In this document: piece by piece, positions 15,396-27,850 of the stretch
How positions within the stretch are numbered: the stretch's first letter is position 1
Layout: every line of letters starts with the position of its first letter
NCBI RefSeq assembly: GCF_921293095.1
Contig: NC_060256.1
Coordinates: forward strand, 88,877,851-88,941,850
Direction: 5' to 3'
Length of the DNA: 64,000 nt
Origin: Ischnura elegans
Taxonomy: Eukaryota > Arthropoda > Insecta > Odonata > Coenagrionidae
Notes under the pieces: model-generated
Seen by the model: the letters and a program-made list of their open reading frames with translations, nothing else
Databases searched by the model: none
Told to the model about the DNA's origin: nothing
Translations under genes and position numbers: made by a program

Positions 15396-15973
15396 TAAAT
15401 AATAGCATCTTCTCGTATCGTCAATTAATGGTTAATTCTAAAAAAACTATATAGATTATTACCTTATGACACATATTATTTCGATGATGCATTAAAAAAA
15501 TTTATACAATTTCAGTATTTTTGGGTTTTTAAACTTTCTGTTATTCCTTTTGTTCATGCATATTCCCATATGTGCTAAAAAAGTAGCATCTTCTTGTATC
15601 GTCAATTAATGGTAAATTCTAACAAAACTAATTAGATAACCATATGACATATATTATTTCGATGATGCATTTAAAAAATCTATTCCATTTCAGTATTTTT
15701 GGGGTTTTAAACATACTGTAATTCCTTTTGCTTATGCTTATTCCCATATTAACATAAAAAGTAGCATCTTCTCATATCGTCATTTAATGGTTAATTCTAA
15801 CAAAACTATATAGAATACCTTAAGACACATATTATTTGGATGATGCATTTATAAAAATCCTTACAATTTCAGTATTTTTGGGTTTTTAAACATTATGTTA
15901 TTCCTTTTGTTTATGCATTTTCCCATATGTGCGTAAAAAGTAGCATCTTCTCGTATCCTCAATTAATGGTTAA
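15250..15973. repeat. Satellite block D, first copy
   Basis: This block recurs at 20415-21135 at an offset of about 5165 bp (29 monomers). It includes the distinctive variants ACTATATAGATTATTACC, TATTTCGATGATGCATTAAA and CATATTAACATAAAAAGTAG. The second copy is cut off by the assembly gap. Confidence 0.8.
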
Positions 15974-17180
15974 TTCTAACAAAACTATATTGCATACCTT
16001 AAAACACATATTATTTGGATGATGGATCTATAAAAATCCATGCAAATTCTGTTTTTTTTGGGTTTTTAAACATTCTATTATTCCTTTTGTTTATGCATAT
16101 TCCCATATATGCGTAAAAAGTAGCATCTTCTCGTATCGTCAATTAAAGGTTAATTCTTACAAAACTATATGGAATACCGTAGGACACATACTATTTGGAT
16201 GATGCATTTATAAAAATCCATACAATTTCAGTATTTTTGGGTTTTTAAACATTCTATTATTCCTTTTGTTTATGCATATTCCCATATATGCGTAAAAAGT
16301 AGCATCTTCTCGTATCGTCAATTAAAGGTTAATTCTTACAAAACTATATGGAATACCGTAGGACACATACTATTTGGATGATGCATTTATAAAAATCCTT
16401 ACAATTTCAGTATTTTTGGGTTTTTAAACATTATGTAATTCCTTTTTTTTATGCATTTTCCCATATGTGCGTAAAAAGTATCATCTTCTCGTATCGTCAA
16501 TTGAAGGTTAATTCTTACAAAACTATATAGAATACCTAAGGACACATATTATTTGGATGATGCATTAATAAAAATCCATACAATTTCAGTATATTTGGGT
16601 TTTTAAACATTCTGCTATTCCTTTTGTTTATGCATACTCCCATATGTGCGTTAAAAGTAGCATATTCTCGTATCGTCGATTAATGATTAATTCTAACAAA
16701 ACTGTATAGAATACCTTAGGATAAATACTATTTTGTTGATGCATTTTAAAAATCCGTACAATTTCAGTATTTTTGGGTTTTTTAAACATTCTGTCATTCC
16801 TTTTGTTTATGCATATTCCCATTTTTGCTTAAATAGTAGCATCTTCTCGTATCGTCAATTAATGGTTAATTCTAACAAAACTATATAGAATACCTTAAGA
16901 ACAATATTATTTGTATGGTGCATTTATAAAAATCCATACGATTTCAGTATTTTTGGGTTTTTAAACATCCTGTAATTCCTTTTGTTTATGCATATTCCCA
17001 TGTGTGCGAAAAATGTAGCATCTTCTCGTATCGTCAATTAAAGGTTAATGCTTACAAAACTATATAGAATACCTTACGACACATATTATTTGGATGATGC
17101 ATTTATAAAAATCCATAAAATTTCAGTATTTTTGGGTTTTTAAACATTCTGATATTCCTTTTGTTTATGCATACTCCCAT

Positions 17181-18065
17181 ATGTGCGTTAAAAGTAGCAT
17201 ATTCTCGTATCGTCGATTAATGGTTAATTCTAACAAAAATGTATAGAATACCTTAGGATAAATACTATTTTGATGATGCGTTTTAAAAATCCGTACAATT
17301 TCAGTATTTTTGGGTTTTTAAACATTCTGTCATTGCTTTTGTTTATGCATATTCCCATTTTTGCTTAAATAGTAGCATCTTTTCGTATCGTCAATTAATG
17401 GTTAATTCTAACAAAACTATATAGAATACCTTAAGAACAATATTATTTGTATGGTGCATTTATAAAAATCCATACGATTTCAGTATTTTTGTGTTTTTAA
17501 ACATCCTGTAATTCCTTTTGTTTATGCATATTCCCATATAAGCGTAAAAAGTAGCATCTTCTCGTATCGTCGATTAATGGTTAATTCTAACAAAACTATA
17601 TAGAATACCTTAAGACACATTTTATTTGGATGATGAATTTATAAAAATCCATATAATTTCAGTATTTATGGGTTTTTTAACATTCTGTAATTCCTTTTAT
17701 TAATGCATACTCCCATATGTGCGTAAAAAGTAGCATCTTCTCGTATCGTCGATTAATGGTTAATTCTAACAAAACAGTATAGAATACCTTAGGATAAATA
17801 TTATTTGAATGATGCATTTCTAAAAATCCATACCATTTCAGTATATTTTGGTTTTTAAACATTCTGTAATTCCTTTTGTTTATGCTTATTCCCATATGTG
17901 CGTAAAAGGAAGCATCTTCTCGTACCCTCAATTAATGGTTAATTCTAACAAAACTATATTAAAACACATATTATTTGGATGACGCATCTATAAAAATCCA
18001 TGAAAATTTAGTTTTTTTGGGTTTTTAAACATTCTGTTATTCCTTTTCTTTATGCATGTTCCCAT
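17181..18065. repeat. 885-bp five-monomer satellite unit, copy 1
   Basis: ATGTGCGTTAAAAGTAGCAT starts at 17181 and again at 18066, an offset of exactly 885 bp (five 177-bp monomers). The unit includes a shortened monomer in which the segment between AAAACTATATT and AAAACACATA is collapsed, at about 17957. It is a local higher-order repeat independent of the 3.35-kb unit. Confidence 0.85.
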
Positions 18066-18950
18066 ATGTGCGTTAAAAGTAGCATATTCTCGTATCGTCG
18101 ATTAATGGTTAATTCTAACAAAAATGTATAGAATACCTTAGGATAAATACTATTTTGATGATGCGTTTTAAAAATCCGTACAATTTCAGTATTTTTGGGT
18201 TTTTAAACATTCTGTCATTGCTTTTGTTTATGCATATTCCCATTTTTGCTTAAATAGTAGCATCTTTTCGTATCGTCAATTAATGGTTAATTCTAACAAA
18301 ACTATATAGAATACCTTAAGAACAATATTATTTGTATGGTGCATTTATAAAAATCCATACGATTTCAGTATTTTTGTGTTTTTAAACATCCTGTAATTCC
18401 TTTTGTTTATGCATATTCCCATATAAGCGTAAAAAGTAGCATCTTCTCGTATCGTCGATTAATGGTTAATTCTAACAAAACTATATAGAATACCTTAAGA
18501 CACATTTTATTTGGATGATGAATTTATAAAAATCCATATAATTTCAGTATTTATGGGTTTTTTAACATTCTGTAATTCCTTTTATTTATGCATACTCCCA
18601 TATGTGCGTAAAAAGTAGCATCTTCTCGTATCGTCGATTAATGGTTAATTCTAACAAAACTGTATAGAATACCTTAGGATAAATATTATTTGAATGATGC
18701 ATTTCTAAAAATCCATACCATTTCAGTATATTTTGGTTTTTAAACATTCTGTAATTCCTTTTGTTTATGCTTATTCCCATATGTGCGTAAAAGGAAGCAT
18801 CTTCTCGTACCCTCAATTAATGGTTAATTCTAACAAAACTTTATTAAAACACATATTATTTAAATGACGCATCTATAAAAATCCATGAAAATTTAGTTTT
18901 TTTGGGTTTTTAAACATTCTGTTATTCCTTTTCTTTATGCATATTCCCGT
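18066..18950. repeat. 885-bp five-monomer satellite unit, copy 2
   Basis: Direct tandem copy of 17181-18065 with only scattered substitutions, including the same collapsed monomer near 18842. Homology ends where the AGCATCTTCTCGTATTGTC variant begins. Confidence 0.85.
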
Positions 18951-20414
18951 ATGTGCGTTAAAAGTAGCATCTTCTCGTATTGTCAATAATGGTTAATAAT
19001 AACAAAACTATATAGATAACCTTATGACACATATTATTTCGATGATGCATTTAAAAAATCTATACAATTTCAGTATTTTTGAGTTTTTAAACTTTCTGTT
19101 ATTCCTTTTGATTATGCATATTCCCATATGTGCGTAAAAAGTAGCATTTTCTCGTATCGTCAATTAAAGGTACATTCTTACAAAACTATATAGAATACGT
19201 TAAGATACATATTATTTGATGATGCGTGTATAAAAGTCCATAAAATTTCAGTATTTTTGGGTTTTTAAACATTGTGTAATTCCTTTTATTATGCATATTC
19301 TTATATGTGCGTAAATAGTAGCATCATCTCGTTTCGTCAATTAATGGTTAACTCTAAAAAAACTATATAGATTATTACCTTATGACACATATTATTTCGA
19401 TGATGCATTTAAAAAATCTATACAATTTCAGTATTTTTGGGTTTCTAAACGTTCTGTTATTCCTTTTGGTCATGCAAATTCCCATATGTGCGGAAAAAGA
19501 AGCATCTTCTTTTATCGTCAATTAATGGTAAATTCTAATAAAACTATTTAGATAACCATATGACATATATTATTTCGATGATGCATTAATAAAACGAATT
19601 CCATTTCAGTATTTTTGGGGTTTTAAACATACTGTAATTCCTTTTGTTTATGCATATTCCCATGTGTGCGAAAAATGTAGCATCTTCTCGTATCGTCAAT
19701 TAAAGGTTAATTCTTACAAAACTATATAGAATACCTTATAACATATATTATTTGGATGATGCATCTATAAAAATCCATGCAAATTCAGTCTTTTTGGGTT
19801 TTAAAACATTCTGTTGTTCCTTTTGTTTATGCATACTCCCATATGTGCGTAAAAAGTAGCATCTTCTCGTATCGTCGATTAATGGTTAATTCTAACAAAA
19901 CTGTATAGAATACCTTAGGATAAATATTATTTGGATGATGCATTTATAAAAATCCATAGAAAATCAGTATATTTGGGTTTTTAAACATTCTGTAATTCTT
20001 TTGTTTATGCATATTCCCGTATGTGCGTAAAAAGGTGCATCTTCTCGTATCGTCAATTAATGGTTATTTCTAACAAAAGTATATAGATAACCATATGACA
20101 CATATGATTTCGATGATGCATTTAAAAAATCTATACAATTTCAGTATTTTTATGGTTAAAACATTCTGTTATTCCCTTTGTTTATGCATACTCCCATATG
20201 TGCGTTTAAAGTAGCATCTTCTCGTATCGTCGATTAATGGTTAATTCTAACAAAACTGTATAGAATACCTTAGGATAAATATTATTTTAATGATGCATTT
20301 ATAAAAATCCGTACAATTTCAGTATTTTTGGGTTTTTAAACATTTTGTCATTCCTTTTCTTTATGCATATTCCCATATGTGCGTAAAAAGTAGCATCTTC
20401 TCGTATCGTCAATT

Positions 20415-21135
20415 AAAGGTTAATTCTTACAAAACTATACAGAATACGTTAAGACACATATTATTTGATGATGCGTATATAAAAGTCCATAAAATTTCAG
20501 TATTTTTGGGTTTTTAAACATTGTGTAATTCCTTTTTTTATGCATATTCCCATATGTGCGTAAATAATAGCATCTTCTCGTATCGTCAATTAATGGTTAA
20601 TTCTAAAAAAACTATATAGATTATTACCTTATGACACATATTATTTCGATGATGCATTAAAAAAATTTATACAATTTCAGTATTTTTGGGTTTTTAAACT
20701 TTCTGTTATTCCTTTTGTTCATGCATATTCCCATATGTGCTAAAAAAGTAGCATCTTCTTGTATCGTCAATTAATGGTAAATTCTAACAAAACTAATTAG
20801 ATAACCATATGACATATATTATTTCGATGATGCATTTAAAAAATCTATTCCATTTCAGTATTTTTGGGGTTTTAAACATACTGTAATTCCTTTTGCTTAT
20901 GCTTATTCCCATATTAACATAAAAAGTAGCATCTTCTCATATCGTCATTTAATGGTTAATTCTAACAAAACTATATAGAATACCTTAAGACACATATTAT
21001 TTGGATGATGCATTTATAAAAATCCTTACAATTTCAGTATTTTTGGGTTTTTATACATTATGTTATTCCTTTTGTTTATGCATTTTCCCATATGTGCGTA
21101 AAAAGTAGCATCTTCTCGTATCCTCAATTAATGGT
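20415..21135. repeat. Satellite block D, second copy, cut by gap
   Basis: Near-identical to 15250-15973. The last readable bases before the N run, CTCAATTAATGGT, correspond to about 15970 in the first copy. The array therefore very probably continues into the gap. Confidence 0.8.
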
Positions 21136-21335
21136 NNNNNNNNNNNNNNNNNNNNNNNNNNNNNNNNNNNNNNNNNNNNNNNNNNNNNNNNNNNNNNNNN
21201 NNNNNNNNNNNNNNNNNNNNNNNNNNNNNNNNNNNNNNNNNNNNNNNNNNNNNNNNNNNNNNNNNNNNNNNNNNNNNNNNNNNNNNNNNNNNNNNNNNNN
21301 NNNNNNNNNNNNNNNNNNNNNNNNNNNNNNNNNNN
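21136..21335. other. Assembly gap (200 N)
   Basis: Exactly 200 N. A round length is normally a scaffolding placeholder rather than a measured distance. The left flank is satellite and the right flank is unique-looking sequence, so the satellite boundary lies inside the gap. Confidence 1.
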
Positions 21336-21817
21336 TCCTGCTGTCGGTAGAGTATCTTGACGTAGTCACTGGAAACGTTTACTCCGTCAGATGTCAGTCT
21401 ACGGTCAAGAAACTGATTTCTCGTGTTCTTAAGGGTGTGACTAAAATCGTAGCTAAAGAATAGAGGCCGAAATGGGGCCACAAGGCGCGCAATGGAATAC
21501 TGTCTTCTGAATTAACGCAAATGAATCCTTTCTTCCACTTATCAATTCGAACATACTATGGTGTTTACTCTTTGGCCATCTGTGAAAATTCCCACAAAAA
21601 ATGTAATTTAACTAGTTTAATAGAGGAACACGTTTTGCTCAATTCCACCCAGTTTTCTTACAATTTTACGCTGTTTCTTGCGGAAAAAAATGACGTGATA
21701 CTTGCCAGGACCCCCCTCCCCTCCACGTGAGATTGGGTGAGAATCGGTTCGACCCCCTTGCCCCTGAACGATTCACGCAATCAATGAGTACCCCTTACAG
21801 AGAGATAGAGTGGTACG
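21336..21817. other. Post-gap spacer, unidentified
   Basis: This is non-satellite sequence of more balanced composition. A 42-codon open stretch in the + direction runs in from the gap and ends with TAG at 21461-21463. I recognise no protein family in it on either strand. It may be a truncated mobile-element fragment. Confidence 0.4.
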
Positions 21818-22022
21818 CATAGGCGGATCCAGGGGGGGGGCACAGGGGCACGTGCCCCCCCCCCAGATCCTTTAAAATATGCTAGATTTTTAATGCGGTC
21901 CCAATATCATTTCGCTTGTTTTGTATGACGAGGTATCCTTGTGCCCCCCCCCCCCTTGAACAAAATCCTGGATACGGCCTTGCTTGTGCCCCTCCCAGAA
22001 AGAAATCCTGGATCCGCCCCTG
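21818..22022. mobile_element. hAT-like MITE (GGCGGATCCAGG family), copy 1
   Basis: A 205-bp element whose left end CATAGGCGGATCCAGG is the inverted counterpart of the right end CCTGGATCCGCCCCTG. Poly-G and poly-C tracts flank GGGGCACGTGCCCCCC, which can pair on itself. It is about the same length and closely similar to the element at 47264-47463, which has a clean 8-bp target duplication. Here the flanks are GTGGTACG and TTGGTACG, offset by two bases, so the duplication is imperfect. There is no coding capacity. Confidence 0.8.
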
Positions 22023-22318
22023 AATTGGTACGGCAGTTTACATAACAAAATCCGAAATCAAGAAAAAGCGGTTTTTTAACCCACAATGTCACACCTTGCT
22101 TTCTTTTCTTGTGGTATGCTTTCTTTCCTTTTATAGTGGTACGTCATGTAGTATATCGAAACCTGCTGCGTGAACGGCGGTGATATATCCATGAATTTGC
22201 CATGAGAAAATATTCCCCTGAACCGGGAATCGAGGCTGTGATCTTGGATTTCCAGGCCACTGAGCAGACTTTCTTTGATTCCCATGGCAATTGTTCCGAG
22301 GCTCATGGTACAAGATGA

Positions 22319-22622
22319 GAGTGGCGGATCTATGGGGAGGGGAGACGCTTAGGAGTCGTAACATACGCTATAGATAAAAATTGAAATTTTCATATGTCAC
22401 TACTTTGACGTAAAGCATATAGCTAAATTTTCCGGTAAATTTACCAACTATAACGAGTCAAAATACAAATTATTTTTAACCTTATAGGGCCTATTTTAAC
22501 GCTTTGGAACTGATAAAACGATATACTACACCTGCATAATATAGTGTCTTTTTCATCAAAGAATTAGTAATTCACGAAGATAGGCCCAACACCTAGTTGG
22601 TGCAGATCTATATCCGTCACTG
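22319..22622. mobile_element. hAT-like MITE relic with GTGGCGGATCTA-type end
   Basis: The left end GAGTGGCGGATCTATGGGG and right end CAGATCTATATCCGTCACTG are imperfect inverted repeats of the same terminal family as 35999-36195. The flanking eight-mers CAAGATGA and CTAGATTT agree at five of eight bases, suggesting a decayed 8-bp target duplication. It is about 304 bp and noncoding. Confidence 0.6.
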
Positions 22623-24076
22623 CTAGATTTTAAACCCTTGTGGTTCGTCAAGGATGTCAACGCGGGAAAAAAGGACTTCAATGAAGCCGCAACCCAAGAC
22701 TAGAGCTAGGGCGTTGCAGGGGGGCGTGTGCCTCTGGCGAAGATTTCAGAGGGGAGCAGAAAATTTTGAAACATTTATTACAAAAGTTATTTAACTTTCA
22801 TAATTAAATTAGTTGGCCAAAATAATTAAAAATCATTAAAAAATAATATAAATAAAAGTTCTTCATAGCAAACATACGGTGAGTAATTTCAAATAACGCA
22901 CCACAAAAAATGGCTTACAGAGGTAATGTATTTTAGGGGTGGAGGAGAGAAGGGGATCGCGGGAGAGGTGGTGGCAAACTGATCGTTGCAGCCCCTGATA
23001 AAACTCCTAGTTCCGGCCCCTTCACGACCGCTCAAGAGCCTCAAACCTGCGCTAAAGACGCGCATGGCGGTATGACCGCGGTTCGATTCCCGGTTTAGGG
23101 GATTTTTTTCTCATGGAAAATCTTGTATATTTGCTTAGTTTTGGTTAATGAGCAATCATTTTCATTGAAAAATGTTTTTCAATCGGGTCCAAATTCAATC
23201 GCATAAGGACTAATTTTCTCGAGACCTCGTTAAAATAAATATCCTCGCTTTTTCTCATACTTCATTATTTTTCCCTGCAAAACACCCTAAAGGTGGCTTG
23301 CTGGGTATTATGTTGATTTACAAGTATTAGAAAGAATTTAGAGCCTCTCTTAAGATAAAAATAACGTAATTTCATCAGTTCCGTTGCTATTTCCCGTAAG
23401 ATCTCATGTAATTCATGTTCTCAAAAGAGCGCCTCTACCGGCCGAAGACTCAACTACGTGCGCTGTCCCAGCTTTTTCCCGACGTTGGACGGCCTTGTAT
23501 ATAACGTAGGCTACGCTATAACATTACCCAATCACTCAGATGACGCAATTTAGAGGCTATCGCTAACTTATATCATTCTTAGATCGCCGTAGCGCACACA
23601 AAAAGCTTAGAATAATTGCAAAATTACTCGCGAATCTGAATCAAAACTCATATCATATCATTCGTCACACGATTGTATACCTTCGTATGCCCACTCAAGA
23701 TAAACAAATGCCTGCCTGAGGCGACGGCAACCGTAATACCAACACTGAAATATTGAATATGCACCTAATTATTTCTCTCGACGTATTTTGGATATTAACA
23801 CACCGCAGTAAAGAAAGTAAATCTCCGTTCCGACAAATATGTTTGGCACAATCACTTCACAATACAGAAAATATCATCAACCTCACGAAAATGCAATTAG
23901 AAATCGAGCGAAGTAGTGCACACTAACCTCAAATATCTACTTTAGAAAACACCGCAATGCACTATTTCACGCACAGAAGTAATCATAAACTTAAAGTTAC
24001 AAATGGCACCCATACACGTGAGGTTAAATTGAAACAATAATCGTAATTATTAAACACGAATTGTTCCATGCAGTGC
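22623..24076. other. Gene-free spacer with weak tRNA-like B box
   Basis: I see no gene here. A B-box-like GGTTCGATTCCC at about 23084 has neither a convincing acceptor stem nor an A box, so it may be a tRNA-derived SINE trace. The segment near 23282-23315 (AGGTGGCTTGCTGGGTATTA) resembles 56090-56115 (AGGCGGCTTGCGGGGTATTA), which marks a short dispersed repeat. Confidence 0.4.
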
Positions 24077-24696
24077 CAGGGGGGTTGTGTTTGAATCGCT
24101 CGTAATAATTCCACTCACTCACCATCACGAGCGGTCCATTACGAGTGCTCACCAACACGAAGGGTAATTGGTGTGTTTGAAACTTTTCGTCTCGAAGTCG
24201 TATTGGAGCCTTCGTAATGAGATGGATCACGAGTGGTGGTTGTGGCAACGTTGTAATTTCCTTCATTTGTTTACGAATTCGTCAGTAGCGCGGTGTAAAT
24301 TAAAGTAAACAAAGGCGTAAATATGAAGTTATCGCTGAGCAGAAATATATGCTTCGGCAATTCATTCTGAAGGTACACTATATAAAATGAAACGTATTGC
24401 GACATTAATGATTAATTCATTATTAATAAACCATTAAGCGTATTAGTTATTTATATTTACGTAACATTAGCCTCTTATTCTTCCATATCTGATCCATATT
24501 TTTCGGTAAATGATGGTTTTCTTATAAAGTAATTATTTTTTACAGAGTGATTAGCTTAAATGAAACGTAAAAATAACTACTTACTCAAAAATAGAAAAAT
24601 ATGTAGCATCGTATATGTTGCTGAGAAACTATGTTTCCATAAATTGCCATTTAAGAATCTCATAACATTTGTTGTGATTAATAAATTTTCCCTCAG

Positions 24697-24906
24697 CGTT
24701 GGCAAGATTTGAAATCTGCCGCTAAAGTAGCGTGTTACAATCGTGAGGGCACCCAGACTGGGAGTGGAGCCCTTAAATTTAGTGAGCTTAATCATATTAA
24801 AAAACGTATGATAGCACTGATAGGGAAGAATGCGACACACGGGCATGAAGACTTGCAGGAAATACTAATCATTTTCGATATTGAGGTAATACTAACATTA
24901 GCGTAG
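24697..24906 (+). pseudogene. Myb/SANT-like accessory protein fragment of Harbinger element
   Basis: An open frame begins right after a CCTCAG acceptor-like site and reads RWQDLKSAAKVACYN, then TGSGALKFSELNHIKKRM. This is the W-x-x-L-K and TGGG-like pattern of the Myb/SANT-like DNA-binding proteins that Harbinger elements encode next to the transposase. It ends at a stop at 24904-24906. A possible donor GTAATACT follows TTGAG at 24885, so this could be one exon of a longer gene. The N-terminal half of the domain was not found upstream. A Ser/Thr-rich open frame at 25016-25273 could be the linker of the same protein. Confidence 0.6.
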
Positions 24907-25015
24907 CAGACCCCAAGTGTAGCTAAGTTGAGTATGACACAAAATAGAATCATTGGTTATTTCAGCAACAGAATTCATCAGATAGCCAGGTAGATAAAGA
25001 AAAAATAGTGAATCT

Positions 25016-25273
25016 GTGGACTCAAGTGATCTTTCTTCCTTTGACCCGACCCCATCAACCTCAAAATCTCCTTCCACATCTACTAAGAGTGTTTCAACAC
25101 TTATTTCCACTTCTAATCAACTTTCCATAATTATTCAGACCCTCTCAATTACTAATCCCCACTCAAGCTCACTCACTTCCTCCTCAAATCGAACTACCAC
25201 ACCAAGCACCATTGTTTCAATTCTCAAGACGAGGCGGACGACTCTAAAGCAAGTCTTGCATAATATCCCATGA
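25016..25273 (+). pseudogene. Ser/Thr-rich open frame, possible second exon of the Myb/SANT-like gene
   Basis: An 85-codon frame rich in Ser, Thr and Pro (DPTPSTSKSPSTSTKSVSTL) ends in a basic tail, KTRRTTLKQVLHNIP. It lies 110 bp downstream of the Myb/SANT-like fragment, inside the transposon. Harbinger accessory proteins often have a Ser/Thr-rich linker after the DNA-binding domain, so it may belong to that gene. The join is not proven. Confidence 0.35.
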
Positions 25274-25289
25274 GGAAAAGCTTATACAG

Positions 25290-27850
25290 CCTGTATGTGC
25301 GACTACATAGTATGTGCAGTAAAATGGCCCAACTTATGTAGCCATTTCCTCTTGGGATTTTAGCCTGAAATTAGCTCTGAGCTCTAATTTAGTGTTTGTG
25401 TGAACTTTCCAGCCTATTGTTTTTCATTGAGAGTCATTCTGTACCATAAGTATTACTACTTATGTGCTGAATCCACTTTCCATAACCTAACACTCATACA
25501 TGTTTCTATCCCCCTGCGCATTTTAATCAACTTTAATTATGCCTAGCACAAAAATTAATGCTGGAAGATAGGAGCAATGAGAGAAATGCCCATTTTTTCA
25601 AAGTTCAAGATGAAAAAAATTCCAGTAATGAAAAGAAAATTAGAAGATGAATAGGAATGGAGGGAGGTTTAAGATGTGAAAGAGATAAAATAGAATTTGA
25701 TCTACATAGGGGATTCAGTATCCAATAAGACCTGCAAGAATATCCTCAAAGCAATGCATATATACTTCATGCCCAATTCTAATTTCTTGTAATTAAATAG
25801 GGGAAGAAACACAATATAATTGTTACATAAAATGTACTCTCCTATTAAAAAAAATTCTATAGCCTCTTGCTTAATCCTATTGGTTCAATCTACGACTATC
25901 TTGGTTTCTAAAGGACGCTGTTATAAAATTAATGCTATTCTAATCCATTAGCTTTGTCACTATTATAGGTGAACATTTAAATTTATCTTATACAAGGTCA
26001 AGGTTATATAAAAAATAGTATCAGTAACATGTATCTTGGCATTGAATTGTCTTTATTTTCAAAGAAAAGTACAACACACAGTATCGTTGATGCACTGCAA
26101 TAGAAATAACGTTTTTTAAGGAGTTGGTATACATCACATTCATGGATCACATTAATGTAAAGTTGAGAAAGTACAGCATATCATAGAAACATAAAATGTT
26201 GTATGCCATAATTGATTTATTATTGAATATTGAGTATTAACAGCCATTATGGATGGAAAACCTATGATCCTCATTAATCACTTTCATAAAAGACAAATAA
26301 TGCAAGCAATCATCAAATTTATGAGTAATTCCATTCCCATTGGCAGAAAGTAATCTCCGCTGCATACCATTGTGGACATACCTACACCTAAGTAGGGAAA
26401 CCAAATAGAAAATGAAGCAGAAATGGTATAAGCTAAGGAAAAGTAAGAAAAAGTAGCAGTTGAAGGAGTAAAAACATTGCTTTTACCACATGGTGATTAA
26501 TTTTGTCTACCATGATCTCATTACAGCTAACCATTTTAAAGGTCTCACCTTGAACATGTTACACTGTAACGAAACCATGGTCAGACACAATAAATCACCA
26601 TATGGAATTAATAAAGTTTTTATTCATTCATCTCCTATGATAAAGCATTTCCACCGAGTTACACCAACTACTATTAACTATAGTAAATAAACCTAGACCA
26701 CACATGAAAGACTGTCATTCAGACTCCTGCTTATTGTACAGTGGGTGTGCCTTGGGAGGCTCAGTATGAAGAGGGCCAAAAAAAAAATGTTTCAGCACAT
26801 TTGAAGAGAAAAATTGGCTTGGACATCAAAACTGTTGGTATTGAAAACCAATGTTTGTTGGAGAACCCTAAAAATTGATTTAACTGTTTGGATTAGTTTT
26901 AGATTTTGGAAGATGGGTTCAGTTAAACAAGGTACATACCAAGCTTGTTGTGATAAAAAGTCACCAAGGAGTCAAGCAGTTTATCCTGCAATCTGAAGGC
27001 CTGGTTACACGGTACATAAACACATAGTTAATGAGTGAAATCATGAACGATTTTGGTGGAACAGAACATGTACAAATGCATGAACCACATTAGAACAGGT
27101 TCTATTTTCTGTTCCTGCGTTCACACAAGTCTGGTGGTTATACAGTGCATTTTCATGTTCATTCACGCATTCAATCATTTAAGCATTAACTTGTGCATGT
27201 TAATGTATCATGTAACCAGGCCTTTACAGATGGTAGACTTCCTAGTAGATCTAAGAATTATTATTTATACAAAGATTGGTATTCTGAGAAAAATGCACAC
27301 CAGAGTATTTCCATTGAAATAATTCGTCAACCAAACAACCACTGAACAGCATCCTTTGGATTAGTATTTTAAATGTTATGATTTAGTAGGGGTTGTCCAG
27401 AAGCCTCACCCAAATTTGAACCTGGGAGAATCTGGTTGAGTCAATCTGAAAAATTAGAAATACAACAGTAACAGAAAAGCAAAATATCAAAACCTTCAGA
27501 TTAAAAAATTGAACAGAAACCATTAAAATCAAAGCAAGGTAAGATGAGTCAAAATAATCTTATTCTAACATGCCTCCTAAGGCTATTCATAGCTATTTGA
27601 GGATCTATTGCTTTGGGGATATATTGCTATAGAACATAGCAGATATGCATGGTTTCAATTTGTATAATCATGGATATATAATAATTATATTCTATTTCGG
27701 AAAACCAGTTAGGTAAGTCAATGTAAGAAGCTCATAAGGCTACTCATTGACACTTAAAATATCATTCAGCAGGTAATGGGTTACAATGTAAATTTCTAAA
27801 AAGTAATTGACCCTAGTTGCTTCAAAATAAAATATTATTAAATCACATGA
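25290..27850. other. Interior of Harbinger element, no recognisable coding
   Basis: AT-rich sequence between the two gene remnants. I found no conserved motif on either strand; the short open frames here look random. It may contain the 3' part of the transposase beyond recognition, or later insertions. Confidence 0.4.

Larger units (their letters stand above)
1..21135. repeat. Tandem satellite array, monomer about 178-179 bp
   Basis: The whole stretch is head-to-tail copies of one AT-rich monomer. Landmarks recur every 177-180 bp, for example TCGTATCGTCAATTAATGG at about 173, 352, 531 and 708. Other near-constant blocks in each monomer are CCCATATGTGCGTAAAAAGT, AGAATACCTTAAGACACATA, TTTCAGTATTTTTGGG and TTTAAACATTCTG. 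Neighbouring monomers differ by scattered substitutions and 1-3 bp indels, whereas distant blocks can be nearly identical, which implies higher-order organisation. The monomer length is not a multiple of three, and the open frames of up to 96 codons on the minus strand break in every second monomer, so none is a gene. The array runs to the left window edge and into an assembly gap on the right. Size and arrangement resemble centromeric or pericentromeric satellites, but no CENP-B box was recognised and centromere function is only a possibility. Confidence 0.97.

Noticed and set aside
2527-18816. Repeated 64-96-codon open frames on the minus strand in the satellite (MRIREDATFYAHMG-like)
   Set aside because: They are the same monomer read in one frame. 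The 178-179-bp period shifts the frame each monomer, start and stop positions follow monomer variants, and identical frames occur at the exact block offset of 10460 bp.
1-21135. CRISPR-like or telomeric repeat
   Set aside because: Repeats are contiguous, with no unique spacers, and about 178 bp long; there is no short telomeric word. This is a satellite.
21124-21481. Open frames of 81-123 codons across the gap
   Set aside because: Most of their length is N.
21907-22092. Minus-strand frame with GADPGFLSGRG
   Set aside because: It is a translation of the hAT-like MITE; the same type of frame appears in its sister copy at 47244-47510.
23040-23100. tRNA gene suggested by GGTTCGATTCCC
   Set aside because: No acceptor stem, D arm or proper A box could be paired; at best a SINE trace.
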